Assembly (NCBI GenBank): GCA_963785425.1
Contig: CAWAVG010000001.1
Location: forward strand, 1 to 64,000
Origin: RYN-133 sp963785425
Lineage (GTDB): Bacteria; Actinomycetota; Actinomycetes; Mycobacteriales; Jatrophihabitantaceae
Reading direction: 5' to 3'
DNA length: 64,000 nt
Shown: positions 61,726-64,000 of the stretch, one piece after another
Position numbering within the stretch: position 1 is the first letter of the stretch
Layout: each line of letters starts with the position of its first letter
Position numbers and translations under genes: made by a program
Notes under the pieces: model-generated
Database searches by the model: none
What the model saw: only the letters and a program-made list of their open reading frames with translations
Told to the model about the DNA's origin: nothing

Positions 61726-62598
61726 GTGGCGAGAGCGTCGGCGGCGGGCACCGTGCGCAGCTATCTGCGCGCCTTGCGCGAGCCGCGCTACGCCTCGCTC
61801 GGAGCCCTGATGCTGCTGGTGGCGATCGTCTGCATCGGCGCCGGGACCTGGCAGATCGTGCGCTTCGACGACAAGGTGCACGACAATGACGTGCTGCGCG
61901 CCAATGCGCACGCGGCGGCTGTTCCTGTGCGTGACGTGTTGCCCCTTGTCGGGCACCCCGCGCCGTCCCAGGACAGTGTGCGTTACCGCGCGGTCACGGC
62001 TACCGGCCACTTCGACAATGCCCACACCGCCCGGGTCCGGCTGCGGACGGTCGACGGCACCGACGGCGATCTGGTGCTGACGCCGTTCGTCACCGGCGCA
62101 GGCGATCTACTTGTCGTGCGCGGGCTGTTTGCGGACGACCGTCGGGGCACCGTGCCTGCCCCCCCGGCCGGTCAGGTGACCATCCACGGGCGGGCGCAGA
62201 CGAGCGAGGCGAACCGCGACACCGCGGCCGACGTGGCCCACGGACAGCTGCTGTCGATCAACGCACCGGCGCAGGCGACACGCCTCGGCACGACCCTGTT
62301 CGACGGGTACGCAGAACTGGGCGCCGGCCAGCCTGGAACGCAGGGACTGAAGGCGATCGGCGCTCCCGACCTGTCGAATCCCGCCGGCGGTGCCGTCGAG
62401 CCGCAACACTTCGCCTACATCATCCAGTGGTACCTGTTCGCGCTGCTCGCGCTGGCGGCGCCGTTCGCGATGATGCGCGCGGACCGGCGCGACCGTGGTG
62501 CGGACGACTCGACGACGCCGGACGAGCCATCGCAGACCGACGAGCAGCGCCGCTCGGCGAAGCTGGCTGACCGCTACGGACGGGCGGTGCCGCGGTGA
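61726..62598 (+). CDS. SURF1 family protein
   Basis: A 290-residue SURF1 protein, an assembly factor for cytochrome c oxidase (heme a insertion). It has an N-terminal transmembrane helix (LGALMLLVAIVCIGAGTWQI), the central GHFDNAHTARVR region, the NPAGGAVEPQHFAYIIQWYLFA segment before the second helix, and a charged C-terminal tail. GTG 61726 follows a TACCGT box. It is coupled to lemA by a four-base overlap. Confidence 0.9.
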   Translation: MARASAAGTVRSYLRALREPRYASLGALMLLVAIVCIGAGTWQIVRFDDKVHDNDVLRANAHAAAVPVRDVLPLVGHPAPSQDSVRYRAVTATGHFDNAHTARVRLRTVDGTDGDLVLTPFVTGAGDLLVVRGLFADDRRGTVPAPPAGQVTIHGRAQTSEANRDTAADVAHGQLLSINAPAQATRLGTTLFDGYAELGAGQPGTQGLKAIGAPDLSNPAGGAVEPQHFAYIIQWYLFALLALAAPFAMMRADRRDRGADDSTTPDEPSQTDEQRRSAKLADRYGRAVPR

Positions 62599-63185
62599 CC
62601 GTGGTGCTCGTCGTCGTGATCGTGGTCGTGCTGCTGTTGTTGATCAGCCCGATCGTGAGCTACAACCGCTTCGTGCGGCAGCGGAATCTCGTCGCCGAGT
62701 CGTGGCGCCAGATCGACGTGGAGTTGCAGCGCCGGCACGACCTCATCCCGAATCTCGTGCAGACGGTGCAGGCCTACGCGACACACGAGCGCCAGGTCTT
62801 CGACGACCTCACGCGGGCGCGGGCCGCGGCGATGCAGACCCGCTCGAGCGCCGAGAACGACCGTGCGCAGCGCGCCACCGCAGAGAACGCCCTGAGCCGC
62901 GCAGTGGTCGGTGTCGTCGCCGTTGCGGAGGGCTATCCGCAACTGAAGGCGAGCCAGAACTTCCTTGCGTTGCAGCACGAACTCGTCGATGCCGAAGACC
63001 GGATCGCCGCCGGGCGCCGCTTCTACAACGGCAACGTGCGTGCGCTCAACACGCGAGTGCAGGGCTTCCCCTCGAACCTCGTCGCCGGCATGTTCCACTT
63101 CGCCGCCGCCGACTACTTCGAACTCGACGACCCTGGCGCGCGACAAGCGGTGACCCTCGATCTCGGTGGCGGAGGTCGTCAGTGA
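62595..63185 (+). CDS. LemA family protein
   Basis: A 196-residue LemA protein: one N-terminal membrane helix (VVLVVVIVVVLLLLISPIVSYNRFV) and a coiled-coil body with the family pattern RRHDLIPNLVQTVQAYATHE. Function is unknown; members are envelope-associated. Its stop overlaps the start of the next gene by four bases, so the next membrane protein is probably a partner. Confidence 0.92.
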   Translation: MTVVLVVVIVVVLLLLISPIVSYNRFVRQRNLVAESWRQIDVELQRRHDLIPNLVQTVQAYATHERQVFDDLTRARAAAMQTRSSAENDRAQRATAENALSRAVVGVVAVAEGYPQLKASQNFLALQHELVDAEDRIAAGRRFYNGNVRALNTRVQGFPSNLVAGMFHFAAADYFELDDPGARQAVTLDLGGGGRQ

Positions 63186-63845
63186 CGGCACTCGTGTTCG
63201 TCCTCGTCATCGCGCTCATCATCGGTCTGGCCGTCGCCGGCTACTACGCGAACAAGCGGCGGCAGGCCGCGTTCGCCGCGTGGGCAGCGCAGCACGGCTA
63301 CACCTACGCGGTATCGGACGAGCGTTACCGCGACATGCCGTGGGGTGCTCCGTTCGGCATGGGGTTCGGACGCGCGGCCCTCGATGTGCTGACCTCTTCC
63401 GGCACCGGCCGTCCGGTGGTGTGTTTCACGTACCGGTACAAGACCGAGACCAGCAACGGGAAGACCACGTCGACGCAGACGCACCTGTTCTCGGTCTATT
63501 CGGCCCGGTTGCAACGGCCGCTGCCGACCCTGCACGTCAGCCACGAGGGGGTGTTCGGCACGATCGCGCGCGCCGTCGGGTTCCACGACATCGAGTTCGA
63601 GAGCGAGCAGTTCAACAAGAAGTTCAAGGTGAAGAGCGACGATCGCAAGTTCGCCTCCGACGTGATCAACGCGCAAATGATGCAGTTTCTGCTCGACAGC
63701 AACGCACCCGGGTTCAGCATCGTCGGGGCGGACATCGTGCTCGTGCACGGCGGCCGGCTCAAGCTCGAAACGGTCGAGCCGACGGTCGGGCTACCTCGAG
63801 AGCGTGCTCTCGCACGTCCCCGAGTTCGTGTGGGAAGGCCAGTAG
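63182..63845 (+). pseudogene. Membrane protein coupled to LemA, with an apparent frameshift
   Basis: From GTG 63182 the frame reads MTALVFVLVIALIIGLAV (one membrane helix), then a soluble domain with TYRYKTETSNGK and HVSHEGVFGTIARAVGFHDIEFES. Near its end the frame must slip: in frame 1 the C-terminus turns into arginine-rich code, while one base later the text reads YLESVLSHVPEFVWEGQ and a stop at 63845. I infer an extra base at 63788-63791. Without the slip the frame reads straight into the next gene, giving a fusion. If repaired, the protein is about 220 residues. It is coupled to lemA. Confidence 0.7.
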
Positions 63846-64000
63846 TGGACGCATCTGCATGGGACGAGCGATACCGCGCCGAGGAACTGGTCTGGGGCGG
63901 TCCGCCCAACCGTTGGGTCGTCGAGGAACTGTCCGACGCGCAGCCCGGCGTGGCACTCGACCTCGCCTGCGGTGAAGGACGCAACGCCTTGTGGCTCGCC
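63845..64000 (+). CDS. SAM-dependent methyltransferase (partial)
   Basis: The window ends inside this gene. GTG 63845 overlaps the repaired stop of the preceding gene by one base. Visible text is DASAWDERYRAEELVWG and ALDLACGEGRNALWLA, the SAM-binding motif I of class I methyltransferases. Substrate unknown. Confidence 0.75.
   Translation, partial: MDASAWDERYRAEELVWGGPPNRWVVEELSDAQPGVALDLACGEGRNALWLA

Noticed and set aside
63166..63975. Alternative long frame over the LemA-linked gene
   Set aside because: Arginine-rich shadow frame; the frame from 63182 has the membrane helix and conserved segments.

Overview
This is a high-GC, gene-dense chromosomal window from an actinomycete (Actinomycetota). 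The pointers are: the lipB-lipA-DUF4191-RDD-glnA block, a glnE/glnA2 pair, a gpgS-folP2 pair, a fused RNase H/phosphatase, an F420-type deazaflavin oxidoreductase, many GTG starts, and start codons placed 6-7 bases after a -10 box (leaderless genes). I cannot name the genus from the sequence alone.

Layout. 1-7.1 kb: peptidase E, a FUSC exporter, an MMPL exporter, lipoate synthesis (lipB, lipA) and an ECF sigma/anti-sigma pair. 7.1-8.8 kb: two tandem NlpC/P60 hydrolases with matching promoters. 8.9-11.7 kb: DUF4191, RDD and glutamine synthetase glnA with a strong terminator. 12-16 kb: a three-gene DUF4331 unit, glycerate kinase and a PAP2 enzyme. 16-21.3 kb (minus): glnE, a class I amidotransferase and glnA2. 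21.3-25.8 kb: L,D-transpeptidase, panB, an RNB-domain RNase and a lysine/alanine-rich H1-like protein. 26-33.6 kb (minus): a tightly packed operon pobA-pcaI-pcaJ-pcaF-pcaH-pcaG-pcaB-pcaL for 4-hydroxybenzoate breakdown through protocatechuate and 3-oxoadipate, with pcaF interrupted by a frameshift. 33.7-36 kb: a YtrA-type GntR regulator and ABC transporter behind a palindromic operator. 36-48.5 kb: folP2, gpgS, dinB, two hydroxyacid dehydrogenases, transporters, small oxidoreductases and a second sigma factor. 48.6-49.0 kb: RNase P RNA (rnpB). 49-53.3 kb: an ArsB-like permease (frameshifted), RNase H/phosphatase, a zinc-ribbon coiled coil and Nif3.

53.4-60.8 kb is the most distinctive part: a partner-switching signalling island. 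It has one switch kinase (HATPase), four STAS anti-sigma antagonists, a GAF-PP2C-HATPase phosphatase, a divergent family-6 glycosidase-like secreted protein, an MBL-fold protein and a GAF-ANTAR regulator. Two promoters of the SigB/SigF stress type lie at its two ends, and no sigma gene lies inside it. 60.8-61.5 kb holds decayed or tiny genes, including a truncated response regulator and a 55-residue zinc-finger protein. 61.6-64 kb: tRNA-Val(UAC), SURF1, LemA, a frameshifted membrane protein and the start of a methyltransferase.

Three genes (pcaF, the ArsB-like permease, and the gene at 63182) each carry an apparent one-base insertion relative to their families. These may be real lesions or assembly errors.
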